From positions 1,807,681 to 1,871,680 of the forward strand of contig NW_006917102.1 of the NCBI RefSeq assembly GCF_000516985.1: a DNA stretch of 64,000 nt, in the 5' to 3' direction. The translations under genes and the position numbers were made by a program. Positions within the stretch are counted from its first letter, which is position 1. The number at the start of each line of letters is the position of its first letter. Below the pieces are notes generated by a model, which worked only from the letters and a program-made list of their open reading frames with translations, did no database searches and was not told the origin of the DNA. This DNA is from Pestalotiopsis fici W106-1 (Eukaryota > Ascomycota > Sordariomycetes > Amphisphaeriales > Sporocadaceae). Of the stretch, positions 47,601-60,151 are shown piece after piece.

Positions 47601-50557
47601 TTACCACATATCGTCTTGTCCGTTATGCCGCCTGTCATTCTGCTGGTAGCCACTACTGTGATCGCCATCGTATTGATCTTGACCATGTTCATAGTCGTAC
47701 ACTTCTGCATCATCTGTGTAATCTCCCGACTGTTGGGTAGGTGTATCGCCGTATGAATTCGATGTCTATACGGTGGTCAATACTTGGGCTCGTCCCATCA
47801 GTCTGAGGAAGCACTTACCCGATGGTACTCAAAACTGTATTGATCCATAGCCTCTTGGGCCTGTTGCTGCTGCTCCATGTACTGTTGTTGCTCCAGGTAC
47901 TGCTGCTGTTGTTGCTCCAGCTCCCTGCGTCTCCTCTCCTCCTCTTGCAATCTCTTTTGCTGAGGGGATTGTGGTACTTGTATTTGCGGATGCATTGCCT
48001 GAACCTTTGCCAAGTAGGCGTACATGAAATTGCTGAGAAGAACCTGGCTTTGAAGAGCGCGCCGAGGATTGGCAAGCTTGATATGTGCCATTCTGTATAT
48101 AGCACGCTCCTCCAGTATTGGGAATCGGGTCCAATGGTAGTCCTTATCCGGCACAAGTGGTCGGTATGGAGCAGGCTCAGGAGACACGGGCCGCTGACTG
48201 TGCGACTTCTTTCCTCCCGAGTCCCTGTCTCCCTTCTTTTTACCACCAAAGAGGTTAGAGAAGAGGCCGTCCTTCTCCTTCCGGTGCTCGCTCTTTCGGT
48301 GGCTTTCTTTCCGCCGTTCTTCCTCGAGCTTCTCATCCACATTTTCGCGATCCAGAAGAAGACTTTCCCGTCCTTTTTGTTTGACATTGTCGATGGAGTT
48401 CTGCAGCACGTCGAGGCGGACGTTGTCGTGGGCCTTTTCGACAAAAGCCTTGGCCTTGGACCTTTTGCTTTCCTCATCCTTGTCCTTCTTTTCGTCCTTC
48501 TTCTTCTTGTCCTTGTCCTCACTCTTGAACCATTTCCAACTCGTGCCCTTACTGCTCGTGCTGTCGGAATCGCTCCGGTCCTTCTTGCTCTTTTTATCGC
48601 TCCTCTTCTCCTCGGGAGCAGCAGCAAAAGTCGGAATAAAAGTCAGACTATCAGTTCTCGAGTTGTTGCCGCCAGGCAATCCAGACGGTTCATTGAGCGA
48701 TTGTTCCGTCTTGTGGTGCCGCGCATTCTGCGGTGGTTGAGCAGGAGGTGGCTGTTGTTGCCGAGGCTGACCTTGTTGACTATAGTTCGGTCGGCGGGAA
48801 GACCTAGCTGGTGGCTCATCCGGTACGTGATCATATGATCCAGAACTTTGTGTATAATTGCTTTGAGACGACGATCGCTCAGGAAAGACGTGTGCCTGTT
48901 GTTGTGTATTATGTTCAGAAGGCTCAGCGGCAGGTGTTTCGACGATAGTGGGCACCGATGCGCTGTTGTTACGGGAATGGCTCTGGAAAGATGTATCGCG
49001 AGAATCAGCCGGCTGCTCAGACGTAGCCTCGGCTTCGCCGGTCTCTCGCGTAAACGTCTGTTGTCTACGAACTGAACGCGAAGGGCGTGAGAAATTGTCG
49101 GCTGTCGCACCGATAGGCGCAGACTGAACACGCGAAAATCCGTAGCCTGGTGGAGCGTCGATCGTTGAATCCGTGGCGTCCGCCTCTTCACCACCTTCCT
49201 CAGCCTTTCGAGCGGCGATACGTTTCGAGAAAGGCAATCGATCACCTTTGCTGGAGCGATCTTTGAAACTTCCCCCCTTCCGGTACGTTGTTCGAGTTGA
49301 GCGACGCAGGCCCATTCCGGGCGCAACAGGGAGAATGGGCATATCCTCTGGTCCGTCAGCACCAGATTGCGATTCGAGGGCCAGCTTCTGGACAGCCTTT
49401 GTGGGATCCTTCACCAGCTCATCCAAACTTAAACCTTCAGGTGCTGCTGTGATACCTTCAGACGTAGAGCTTCTCCTTCCCAAACGGTCAGCGCCATCCA
49501 TGTAGCCATCGGCTCCGCGACCTCCGGCATTATCAATTTGCCTGGACAGCATCGACTTTTTCCTCCTGAGACCGCTGTCGCTCCTGTCCAATCCATCGAC
49601 GGAGAGAGATGATGTCGATTCACTGGATCTTCTCTTTATTGTCTGCACTCGTTTTTCAAGAAAGTTCTTGAATTCCGTGGGCGCCAACTCAGGGTGAACA
49701 CCAGCAGGCACCCATAGTAGGCGGGAAGGATCGTTTTCGTCATCGTCGCCTTGAGGAGCGATGGATGGCATGGCCATGAGCGACATGCCCTGAAACGGCA
49801 GCAGATCCGGATCATGATTATTGGACACATCCATAGACATGCGTCTCAAAGCCTGGAGGTTGCTGAGTTCCTGCGCTATATCGCTTGCGTTCTCAATATT
49901 GCCTATTGGAAACTGCGAGCTCTCTCCGCCGGTCATTTCGCGCAGGGTCGGAGACATGGGGGATCGGGGGGAGCCTGGACTATTGAGAGAAGTCTCACTT
50001 GGCCTTCGAGTTGAGATCGTGTTGGACTTTTTGATAGCAGATCCATTTGTGCCTTCAAACGACTGCTCGTCAGTGTTATCCGAGTGAGAGCGCACCAGTC
50101 GAAGCCGATGCTCTTCCGGCGCGGCTAGCGATTCCTGCCGATGTCGCGATATTTGCTCGCCTCCATAAGGAGCAGCAATGAAGCTCATGGGCCGCGAGTC
50201 GCTAGCTGAGTAGTCATCGTCGTCGCCATACAAAGTGCCTATTGTCTCAGTGATGTGATGGCTCGAATCGGAAATCGAGAGCTGGTTGGCGTGGCCACGC
50301 CGGCTCGCGAAACTGTGACCAACATCGCGGGGACGAGACGAGGTCTATGGCAGGCAAGATATGTCAGTTATCTACAGCGCTCTTAAGGCATATTCATTGA
50401 TGACGGGGGATGGAGATGGAAACGTCATATCCATGGTAGTCAAGAATCTTTGATAATGCTCATGCTGACTGGCCGATTCATTCTGCTTCCAAGGCAGTCC
50501 GTGGACGAGCGCGCCGCGCTGGAAGAATGCGGGAGAGACAAGAGAACTCACCATCAT
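47601..50557 (-). CDS. Zds1/Zds2-family regulator of PP2A-Cdc55
   Basis: Zds proteins bind the PP2A regulatory subunit Cdc55 and control mitotic entry and exit, polarity and stress signalling. Exons: 50552-50557 (only ATG ATG), 47819-50344 and 47601-47765, giving 898 residues; introns are 207 and 53 bp. The diagnostic Zds C-terminal domain is at residues 735-784 (HWTRFPILEERAIYRMAHIKLANPRR, continuing LSNFMYAYL). It is followed by a Gln-rich coiled coil and an Asp/Tyr/His-rich terminal exon. The first 700 residues are Ser-rich and disordered, with an N-terminal SRRGHANQLSISDSS block. The 6-nt first coding exon is inferred: it is the nearest ATG with a good donor (GTGAGT) in the right phase, and the main exon has no Met before MSFIAAP. 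The C-terminal domain makes the family call firm; the start is moderate. Confidence 0.9.
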
Positions 50558-53500
50558 CTATCCCGTATGGTGTGAACCTCAGAAATGAGGCCCCAGGTAC
50601 ATAATCGTCCCCCCAAGAAATCGGTGTTCTGTGGCACAAGGCACTATCTCGACTATTGCAGAGCTACCATGGGGGCACGATGAGGCCGCAGGGGGCGTCG
50701 ATCAGTCGATCGAGTTATGTGCCGTGTGATGTCAAATGATGGCCGCTTCGTAATAACCCGGTTAGAGGGGCAGTCTGGTGTTTGGCCGGGACAGATGGGA
50801 TCGTCAGCGATCAGTTTGCGGTATTGCGCTGGAAACCCGAGTCTGCGTCGATTTTTGGGGGTGAGCGTCCCTTCGTGCTTCTCGCTACCCGCCTCCTCTT
50901 TGGTGGCGTCTGTCTGGTCTGCTGGGGGTGGGAAAGCAGATAGTAAATAGCAGTCGCGGTTATTAGGGGGGTCCGACAAAAAAGACGCGAGGTGAAGTTG
51001 AATGGACGGTGGACAAAGTTCGGTTGGCTGGGTTGGAGGCCTGTCGTTCGCTACGCTATGCTACGGGAAACGATGTGGTAGAGTCGAGGTCGAGATCAAG
51101 GTCATGGCGTGCACTGCTCAGTCCGTTGTCACTCTCCTCACTTTGTCTGCCTCTTCCTGTCTGTCGCCCTGCTGGGGGATGTGGTCTTTTGGGGACAATG
51201 ATAGGTGTGTGTAGGCCGAGCCGTGTGGTGTTAAGGCAGGTAAGGTAGGTAGGTAGTCAGCGGAGGTAGGCAAGTACCAGAGGCAGGCATGTATATGCAC
51301 TCTCTACATTACCTCCTCTAGGTAGGTAGGTCAAGGTACATTAGGTGCTCCTCCTAGCGGGCAAGGCAGGCTTTGATCCATTAATTTGCGTTGCTTACCC
51401 AAGTAGACTTTGGGCTTTTTGGGCCTGGACGGACGCTGTGGCCCTTGCTTTGCGTGATACTGGGTACCCAAGCAAGAGAAAAAATTGGTCGATCCCTTTT
51501 GGGACTTTTCAACTCACTGATTGAGAGTTCCAGTCCTTGACTTGCCGGTCAGGGCTTTGCTTCAATGGTTTCCATGCCTCTCTTCTTTTCCTGTCTCAAC
51601 CCTCCAAAAGGTCGAGTGTTCCCTCCCCTCGCTATCTCACTATCTACCTCACATAGACACTAAGGCCCTTCTGCCTTTAGCGCATTAGTGCAATTAAAGG
51701 CGCCCAAACTGACGGCCAAACACCCCTGGGACTGTCACGTGCAGACGGGTTTGGTAGGACCTTTAGTGGCGTCAAACGTCCGCGCTTCAAGTGAGTCTAG
51801 CTCTATCCGGCTCGGGCACCCGCTCCCCTCTCAACGTCCTTCAATACAACTTCAGGCGATGCTCGGGCGAGCAGCCCCGGCATTCCGCAAGCTTCAATAT
51901 TTTTCAGGACCGGTCCGTGAGACAGAATGCCCAGGCTCATCAGTCTTGGAGCTGTCGGGATTGGTATGGGCTGCTGCCCGAACTTGATACAGCAGACGAC
52001 GTACAACGTTATGTAACTGACCGCTGTTGAAGATCCTGCGGGTCGGAGGCTGAACATTGAGATCTCCGCTTTGGATACTCCCTCCCTTCTTTCTTCGCTT
52101 CATTCTACGCGATTCCAGTCAAAAAGTCAAAAGTTATGCATTTTCACTTTTGCGCAGTGGAGTTTCGCATCGACGGGGGGCGTTTGAATAATGTATGGCG
52201 TTTTCCAGAAAAATACCGTCAAAGCCTGAGTTGACCCGGGCGCTTGGGCGAGTCCAGATCTCAAATTAGAACATCAATCGATCTAGCGGAGCGGGTAAGC
52301 AATCAAGATGGATGTGTATGTACGTACATACGTACTACGTACTTGCATTGAATTATATTTGATTGTGCTACTACACAATTGCATCTCACTCCAAGAAACT
52401 CAGGGGCAATGGCACGTTGTCTGTCCGAATACGGACAGAGCACAGTGACATTTCAATCTCTACATGCCAGGCTCTCGCCATTATTATTGAGTCCCAATCT
52501 ATAGCGCCGACTTTTAACTCTCAGGGGTAAATGTAGATGGATGGACCATCGGCCGCCTCAATGTTCACCTTCTCGGACATCCTACAGACCGACCGATATG
52601 AGCCGCACCGGGTCTTTTGCAGACACAAGGAATTATGTTCATATCACGGCAATGACCCGCGACTGGACATGGCTGCTACATGCACAGCTCGACAAGTGTT
52701 GCTCGATACATATCCAGTCCCGTTTCTGCATAAATTCATAACATATAATCTGCGATTCACTTTTTTTTTTCCCCCCCTTCCTCCCTCCCCTAACAGCCTC
52801 ACTTTCAGCCCAACGACGATGTTTTACCCACGTCTAGTCTCTACTTACAAGTGCCCCCAGTACCCAATAGCGCTAGGCCTGTTGCAACAAATGTGGTGTT
52901 CAATGCCTCTCGAGTATCTTCCCCAAGGGACGGGAACGTCTAAACGTTGCGGCTCGCGTCTTTCATTCTGTCTTATGCTGTCACTACTCTCACTCACCTA
53001 GCTGTGCTTAAAACATAATGTGGACGCTGTCACCAAGCTGCATGAAACCTAATATTTGGATGCCGCTAGCCATGCGAACCGAGGTATATTTGTACGTCAC
53101 GGCCCGCGACGAGAAGGCAGAGCGACTCATTCGACTTGTCACCACTATTGGCTCGGCTCGAGCCGACATATATTGAACGCTCTTTGCTGTTTCTGAGAGT
53201 TCAAGATGGTCTCAATGGAGCGTGTCAGCATATTATCTGCTTCGATGTGATCGGCCGTGTAACATCCGTGGCTCCGTCATCGTCATCCGACCCCGATATA
53301 ACCCAACCAAGTATTATACACACTCGATTGATATGCATGGGACAGAATGGATCCATGATCATGCAAGGTAAAAGGTCGGGTCACGATGTAGTGTTTTCTT
53401 CCATACACATTCCAGAAACAGTGTCTCGTGCTACGGCACTTGGAGTAGAGTGGTTCCCCACCCTCCCAACTGTTTGTCAGGTCTGTCCCCCTCATGCGAC

Positions 53501-54730
53501 CCGTGGTTTATTGTCAAGATTGCCAGTGCAACCAATTGGAGCCTCGTTGCATTGAAATGAGCCTCATTGTCAACCCCAATTGTTCTTGCAGCTGATCTTA
53601 CGGATGCAGATATCGTACATTCTCAGATTGTTCTCGGTATCTAATTTCATCCCCGGTTCGTCCTTGCTCCGGGGACAATATTGTCTATTCGCACCAGTCT
53701 GTCTACTCCTGCGGTACCATTGAGCAACTGTCATTACACCACTAGAAGCGTAGTACAGATTACCTTGATGTACTTTTACTTGACTCGGGGCAGTACTGAG
53801 ATAATCTTTGCAATATCTCACAGTCAGACGAACAAAGCAGAGTCGACAAGCGATTGAATGAACTGCCAAAAGTCGAGGTAAACAACTCACCGTGTTTTTC
53901 AATCCCAAAGATCCATTACCAGAGGACTTGGGTATTACTTCCAACGTCCATATATTTCATCACAGACCAAATCTGTCATCCAGGATTGTTCTCATTGGTG
54001 TTTGATATCAATGAATCAGAATGAGTTTTCGTGAATCAACATATGTCGGCTGTGCTTACCCTTTGCATTCCAAAATTGAACAGGGAACATTCTCTTGGCC
54101 TACCTAGGTAAGTAGGTCCGAGCTCATCTTTTGCTAAGAGGCCAAAACAATCAAGTCGCCAGACGTTCATCCGGCCTGCTGCATCGTAGGCGAATATATA
54201 TATTTACATGTCGTGTATCTATACCCTGGGGAGAGGTGAGATCCGAAGATCCGCGCTATGGTCGAGTCAGCCCACCCGTCCTCTCCCCACATAATCGTGA
54301 CACCCGAGCTGCAAACTACTGCAGTCGGTTTGTCTACATTAAGGTTAGGTTCGTGATATGTTGGAGTCGTTCCCTGTCATTGCTTGCATACATACCATTG
54401 CTTCTCTTTCTCTCTCTCTCCTTTTATCCCGGGGGTTGATCACAGGGTCTTTTCTTGAATGAACACTGGGCAACACACAGACAAACCAAGCCAACGTCCC
54501 TTCCTTGTACTTGTTTTTCTTTTCTTTCTTGCCTCTTTTCACCTCGTCACCAGATCCGCGTGTTCGGCAACGTCTGAAACATGCCAGCCTATCCCAGAGA
54601 CCATATGAAGCGTATATAACCACCACAATTATATCAACCTGCGGGCATTATTATTCTGCGCACATCAAACATTCTCTATTCGTTCTAGAGCGTATACAAA
54701 TCCTTGTGCAATACACGCCAGTCCTTCTCC
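50558..54730. other. 4.2-kb spacer between the Zds1 and GH78 genes
   Basis: This holds the Zds1 promoter and leader at the left and the GH78 promoter at the right. TAGG/CCTA tracts occur at 51236-51335 and around 54100-54116, and a CT-rich tract at about 54400-54426. Frames at 52537-53001 and 53136-53555 show no domain. No gene is called. Confidence 0.5.
54613..54619 (+). promoter_or_regulatory. Probable TATA box of the GH78 gene
   Basis: TATATAA lies 118 bases upstream of the ATG at 54731, within the usual range for fungal core promoters. Confidence 0.45.
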
Positions 54731-57079
54731 ATGGCAACCCGCCTCTTCCTAGCATTGGTCTCATGGCTCGCAGCAGTACAGGCTACTACGCCGCAATCCT
54801 GCTGGAGGGATACGGAATGCAGTGGCCCAGATGATGCCGCATTTCCTGGTAAATGGGAGCAAAATATCTTTGCTCCCGCGTCCAGAACAGTCTCTCCCGT
54901 GGCATTCCTTGAAGGCTCAGGCCTTGAAGCAATCGACGCGTCAACTACCACTTTGCAATTGGACGATGTCACCCTGCCCAGTGTCATTGCCGATTTTGGT
55001 TTCGAGGTGGGAGGGATTTTGACAGTTGAATACACTGTCAGGTCAGTGCACGGCAGCAACGCGATTGGGATGGCCTTTACAGAGGCCAAGGACTTTGTAG
55101 GACCCAACTCGGACAGCACGACTGGCATCTTTTCCAGGCCAGAGGGCGCCATCTACGCAAACATCTCGGAGAAGGGCGACTTCATCTACGTCATGCCCGA
55201 TGAGTACCTTCGGGGTGGATTTCGGTACTTGACGCTCTTTTTGCAGCCAGGGAGCGTGTCCATTGAGATCCGCAACATTTCCCTCGAGATTGCCTTCCAG
55301 CCGACGTGGGCCAACCTGCGGGCTTACCAGGGATACTTTCACAGCAGTGACGAGCTGCTCAACAGGATATGGTACAGCGGCGCGTATACGCTGCAGACCG
55401 ACGCCGTTCCCCCGTCTACCGGCCGAGCATGGCCCGCGCCTGAGACAGCGTGGCAGAACACTGGATATCTTGGCCCGGGAGACACGATTCTGACCGATGG
55501 GGCGAAGCGCGATAGAACTGTCTGGTGAGTTGTCAAACCTTGGACGATAAAACTTCATGCATGGCTGATTACTTGCAGGCCTGGTGATCTTGGTGTGGCG
55601 GTTCCGGCTTCGTTTTACAGCACGGGTGATTTGCAGTATGATTCCTTGCACGCGTTTATTCGTGTCACCACTCACACTTTCCGATAGGAGCACAAGGTAC
55701 GGGTTGCAATCGCTGTACAATAACCAGGTTGGTACAACATGCCTTTCCCGTAAGCCACATGCCTCAACATCTGACTTCTTATAGAATGCACAAACTGGCG
55801 AGCTGCCGTTCTCGGGCACTCCCTTGTCGGCCACGCATTGCATGTCGTACCACATGTAGGCAAACGCTGTCGCCATCCCGTATGTCCCAAAATAACTAAT
55901 TCCTATCAGGTGGACCATGATTGGCACGTATAACTATGTATTTTACTCTGATGAGGTAGATTTTCTGACGCATAATTGGGACAAGTGTAAGTTCAGACGA
56001 CGAAATTGTCCTTGATTTTGAGGTGCTAACATGGTACCAACTCAGATAAATTCGCCATGTCATATGCTATTAGCCAAATCGATAGCACAATCGGGCTCAT
56101 AAAAAGCGACAGCCCCGACGCCGACTGGGGTCGATTTTGGGCGAATGGCACCTTGACCTCATTACAAGCTATTTTCTACCGGACATTAGTCACGGGCGCT
56201 CAGCTCGCTGACTGGGCAGGCGATACGACAGGTCTAGGCGTGAATTGGCTGCAGCAGGCAGAGGAAATCCAGTCCCTCACTAATGAAATCAATTGGGATC
56301 CCTCGGTGGGAGCCTTTTTCGATGTGACGGAAAGACCAAATATCCATCCTCAAGACGGCAACTCCCTGGCGGTGTACTTTGGCATTGTCAATGCCTCGTC
56401 TGCTGCAGCATCCAGCATATCTGACTACCTTGCGCACAATTGGACGCCCATTGGCGCCGAGTGTGAAGAGCTTCCTGGCGAGATATCGCCTTTTATCTCG
56501 TCCTTTGAGATCCAGGCACACCTGTTGACCGGCAACACCCAACGAGCCCTTGACTTGATCCGTAGCTCCTGGGGCTGGTACCTTGACCATCCCAATGGCA
56601 CCCAGAGCACAATGGTTGAAGGCTATCTGATCAATGGCACGTGGGGCTATCGGTGGAATGCAGGCTATCAAAACGACTTTTCGTACACGTCGCACTCGCA
56701 TGGATGGGCTACAGGCCCGGTGACTGCCCTGACGGAGCGTGTATTAGGCCTCAGCATCACTGGCCGAGCCGGCAAATCGTGGAGGCTAGCTCCGCAGCCG
56801 GGAGACTTGACCCATGTGGAGGGTGGATTCACGACGAAGCTGGGCAAGTTCAGTGCAAGCTGGACCAAGCAGCATGACGGGTCGATTGCTCTCGACTATG
56901 ACGCCCCCCACGGCACGACTGGCGAGGTCGTTGTGCAATCCAGTGTGACCAATGTCACGGTACGCAGCTTGGAAAGCAGGGTAAAGAGAGGAATGTTTGA
57001 AATCGTCGATGACAACAATGGCGGAAAGACGCTTCTCATCAGGAGTGGCGGAGGTCGGCATAATATCGTCCTTCGCTGA
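54731..57079 (+). CDS. Secreted GH78 alpha-L-rhamnosidase
   Basis: GH78 enzymes release terminal alpha-L-rhamnose from plant glycosides, pectic side chains or microbial glycans by inversion. Exons: 54731-55524, 55579-55635, 55688-55727, 55785-55855, 55910-55986 and 56046-57079, giving 690 residues. Introns are 52-59 bp. The start at 54731 yields a signal peptide (LFLALVSWLAAVQA). The beta-sandwich N-terminal half leads into YFHSSDELLNRIWYSGAYT and DGAKRDRTVWPGDLGVAVP, the family signature before the (alpha/alpha)6 barrel. Then come NAQTGELPFSG and MWTMIGTYNYVFY, and a C-terminal beta domain. At 55636 I chose a GTATGA donor (52-bp intron) over a downstream GTTTAT donor that would give a 34-bp intron. 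Many N-glycosylation sequons fit secretion. Family call firm; natural substrate unknown. Confidence 0.92.
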
Positions 57080-57467
57080 AAAAGAAGGCCTGCACATGCT
57101 GCTTGGCCTTTTGTTTGTCTTGGGCGCATACGTAAATTTGTTTTTTTCAGCTTATATCTGTATTTCAGATATGTCTAATGAATATACCCAAGTGAGTACA
57201 TGAGGAACATCATCTCATGAGCAGTCGTGCCAATTTCTTTGGAACCCCTTGCCACTATTAGGCTTGGTTTTGACGTATCTGAATTGAGTGACTGGAGTGG
57301 CAACATACCTGGGCATCCGCTTTAGACACATTGTTCGTCTCTGCACAATGCAAAACGTCCACGAAATATCTCTGGTCGTGGGCAAGACGAGATTTGACGT
57401 AGAAACCACCATCCGGGCGAGGGCTGCCTGCGTCACTAGATCTTAGTCTTACACTTGTTCGAGTGCA
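57080..57467. other. Convergent 3' spacer
   Basis: This is the 388-bp stretch between the ends of the plus-strand rhamnosidase gene and the minus-strand SET gene. It should hold both 3' UTRs and perhaps transcript overlap. No gene is seen. Confidence 0.6.
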
Positions 57468-58145
57468 TTAGGCTCCTTGAGTAGGTTCGTTCGCATAATT
57501 GAGCTCATCTTCCTCCTCAACCTTTCTCTTTCCCCAGAATCCCTTTCCATAACTAACACAAATCTCCTCGCCCTTGGCAATCCCCGCAGCACCATCGGCC
57601 TTGCCCTTGCCCTTGCCCAAGACGGCCTTCTTCCCAGCCGGCAGCACAAAGACACCCATGCACTTTTGCCCGACGCGCGGATCCCAGCACTCGCGAAACT
57701 CTGCATTGGGCCGGGCGCGCACGCCGCGGTAGTCATTAACGAAGCGGGCCTCGTTGCCAGCGGCGGCGGCGTCGACGGCCACCTCGGCCTCGCGGTCCAG
57801 CCAGAGATCGTAGTCGCTGGCCTCGTGCGCCGCGCAGTGCGGCGGCGCGGCCGAGTGCACGATGCCGTAGTACGGCAGAATGAGGGATCCCGGCGCCAAG
57901 GGCCGCGAGGCAAAGAGCCCGGCTTGCCCGTTGGCTGGGTGTCCTGGGTCTGCAATGGGGGTGATGCGGACCAGCGTCGAGGGACCCCGGGGTAGACTGA
58001 GTGGGACCTCGGTGGTTAGGTCTGCTGGTCGCGTCCTGAGCGCCGTTATTTGGTGTTTGCTGAGATGCGCTGCGTGCGAGGGCTGGGAGAGGTAGGGTAG
58101 GTTTGCCGGCCAGTTTGCTGGCGTTGGATTGGCATTTTTGCCCAT
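57468..58145 (-). CDS. SET-domain protein, probable lysine methyltransferase
   Basis: SET proteins transfer methyl groups from S-adenosylmethionine to lysines of histones or other proteins. This single-exon gene encodes 225 residues. The SET fold is visible as GLFASRPLAPGSLILPYYG (start strands), NEARFVNDYRGVR in place of the N-H-S/x-C core, and GEEICVSYGKGFWGKRK in place of the ELxxDYG core. The first 60 residues carry Pro-rich segments and QITALRTRPAD. The asparagine-containing core and the Tyr of SYG are present, so activity is plausible. No pre-SET or post-SET cysteine clusters are seen, which resembles the small fungal SET proteins of unknown substrate. GC content is high, with Ala-rich stretches. 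It diverges from the small gene at 58868, sharing a 0.7-kb intergenic region. Confidence 0.82.
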   Translation of the reverse strand: MGKNANPTPANWPANLPYLSQPSHAAHLSKHQITALRTRPADLTTEVPLSLPRGPSTLVRITPIADPGHPANGQAGLFASRPLAPGSLILPYYGIVHSAAPPHCAAHEASDYDLWLDREAEVAVDAAAAGNEARFVNDYRGVRARPNAEFRECWDPRVGQKCMGVFVLPAGKKAVLGKGKGKADGAAGIAKGEEICVSYGKGFWGKRKVEEEDELNYANEPTQGA

Positions 58146-58867
58146 TTCAATATTTTCCTACCGAATTGATGAATCTCGATGACAAAGAAGCAGATCAACT
58201 AGTGTTTCGTAACGTTTGGTGTTGAATATACAATCTATGGTTGGTGTTTGGTGTTCCTGTGGATTCGAGACTTGCCAGCCGCAGCTTGGGGGATTTTCTA
58301 GCCAAGTCCGTCTGCTGCCAGCTGCAATCGCTCAATATACTGGGATGTTCGAAATGACCGCAAGCAGTTCCGTGTTACAAGACAGGAGCATCAGACACTG
58401 CCATATAATTAGTTAATGAAGTCTATAAAAACCAAAAAGTAAATAATTCAAGAGATGCTGTGAGGTAAGTAATATTTGGTGCCCCGAAGCGCTTACAAAG
58501 CTTGAAGCTGTCATTTTGGTTGCCGACGGATAAAACTTCACGACAGTCCCGGTTTCCTTGACAATGAAAGCTTTCCAAAATACAGGTAGTTTGTATTACT
58601 AGCAAGAACTGGTGATACGACATTTTGCTCAAGATGTTACTGCCAGGTTTGGGTTGTACTTGCTCAAATAGCATCAAAGGTTCTCTGTAGGAAAGTGTGA
58701 TTGTTCTCGGGGTGCCGCCATGATTTATTGATGTCCTACCGTCACCTCGGAGTTCATCTTCAGTTACCATCTTCATATCACTGTCAGAGATCGCTCATCT
58801 CAGCGTCAAACAAAGCAGAATCATTTTGGTACTACACTCAAGCAAACCACTTTGTCATTTATTTGCC
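58146..58867. other. Divergent promoter region
   Basis: This is the 722-bp region between the starts of the minus-strand SET gene and the plus-strand small gene, so it should hold both promoters. A minus-strand frame at 58423-58776 has no recognisable domain. No other gene is seen. Confidence 0.55.
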
Positions 58868-59431
58868 ATGGACGACCCTATTGGCCACATCCAGCTCACT
58901 CTCGACGCCATGGAGGCCTGTCAAAATGCCTTGGTGTGTAGCCTTAGCTGCCTCGAGTTCTTTTACAATCACAGTACAGACTCAGCCTCCTCCATCAATT
59001 ACTCCGAGTCCACCGATCGCCATATAACAAACACCTTAGACTACCTACATTCCACTGGTGCCTACCTTCAGGCTTCTCTAGAGTATATCGAGATCTCCCA
59101 TCAGGATGATGACAAGTCCAGCATCTTGGAGGCCATCAAGAGTTTCAGTGCAATGCTGGAAAAGATTGAGTTGATCGACAAGTGAGTTTTCTTTTCTTTC
59201 TTTTTTTTTTTTTTACCCTCCTTCTCGTTCTGCAACTCCAGATTTGCCGAGCTGCTTGCAGTCAGTCGTACTGATGCCATGTTTAGGAAGTTTTTTGATT
59301 TAGCGATGATTAAAGAGAGAAGACGAGCAACCGAGACTGCTAAGGAGAGGGAAGCAGCTGAGGGTGAAAGCCAAAATCCTCAGCATCAAGACTTGGACTC
59401 TGCCGCCGACCGCCCCGAGAATATCGATTGA
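58868..59431 (+). CDS. Small hypothetical helical protein
   Basis: Exons 58868-59181 and 59242-59431, with a 60-bp intron (GTGAGT donor, poly-T tract, CTCCAG acceptor), give 167 residues. I do not recognise a family. It begins MDDPIGHIQLTLDAMEACQN and looks fully alpha-helical, with alternating acidic and hydrophobic residues (SSILEAIKSFSAMLEKIELIDKFAELL). A basic segment (KERRRATETAKERE) and a Gln/Asp-rich tail follow. No signal peptide or membrane segment, so probably cytosolic or nuclear. The ATG context (GCCATGG) is good and the splice keeps the helical pattern across the join. It could be a scaffold or adaptor, but that is a guess from composition. Confidence 0.65.
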
Positions 59432-60043
59432 ACCCAGAGCTGGAACAAATAAACTGTGTCCTCGCCCAGCGCTTTCTCATATACGAGGTTTCTGGAAGAT
59501 GATATTTGAAGGGTGACATGGATGCAGATACCTGGTGTCCAAGCAGGATCACCGTGTACGGTTATGGGTGTGCACCTTTTTTGCGCTCATGCATTCGCTA
59601 TCAGATGGAATGAGTATGAGGACTAGACAAGACGTGTATTGTATCCAGACTCGTTATGGTATACATGCAAGAGTATAAATACTAATGCTCTTTGTCTTCT
59701 CCTTTGCTATTATTCCAACTTTGTGGTTTTACTTGTGCCTTGTCTAAATATGCCTCCATCTAATGCTTCGGCTGGATGGTAGCACTACCAACCTTACCAT
59801 CAAAACATGAGTTAGGTACCCAGCTGACGTCACTGATTCTATATTGGCGATACCGTTCTTTCCGTCGTATCAAGCAGGTTTGGGAAGTGACGATGCAACA
59901 TTCCCGGTGCTTACATAACAGCCCGGATTCGGTCTATACCTTCCGTGCATGTGTATGTACTATATACAGCAACAACACTTTGACGACCAAAAAGACAAAA
60001 CGCCAAAAATCATCGCGATACCCGTCACATGCACCAAAAAGAA
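59432..60043. other. Spacer between the small hypothetical gene and the tRNA
   Basis: This 612-bp stretch holds the 3' UTR of the gene ending at 59431. No further coding signal is seen. Confidence 0.5.
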
Positions 60044-60151
60044 GGTCCGCCTGGGGATCGAACCCAGAATCTCCTGATGTCAACTGATTACAACTCTTTA
60101 TGGAAAGGAGTAGATCGTAGTCAGACGCAATGCCAATTCTGCCAACGGACC
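60044..60151 (-). tRNA. tRNA-Arg(ACG) with a 36-nt intron
   Basis: The minus strand folds into a full cloverleaf. The acceptor stem GGTCCGT pairs with GCGGACC. The D stem GCAG pairs with TTGC around a loop containing GG. The anticodon stem TCTGA pairs with TCAGG around loop CT-ACG-A-A. The T arm is CTGGG-TTCGATC-CCCAG. The anticodon reads ACG (inosine-modified, Arg CGN). A 36-nt intron interrupts the loop one base 3' of the anticodon, the canonical tRNA intron site; the mature tRNA is 72 nt without CCA. The T-arm gives the internal B box. Confidence 0.93.

Noticed and set aside
55651..55687. 34-bp intron alternative in the GH78 gene (GTTTAT donor)
   Set aside because: Too short for fungal splicing; the GTATGA donor at 55636 gives a normal 52-bp intron and a better family join.
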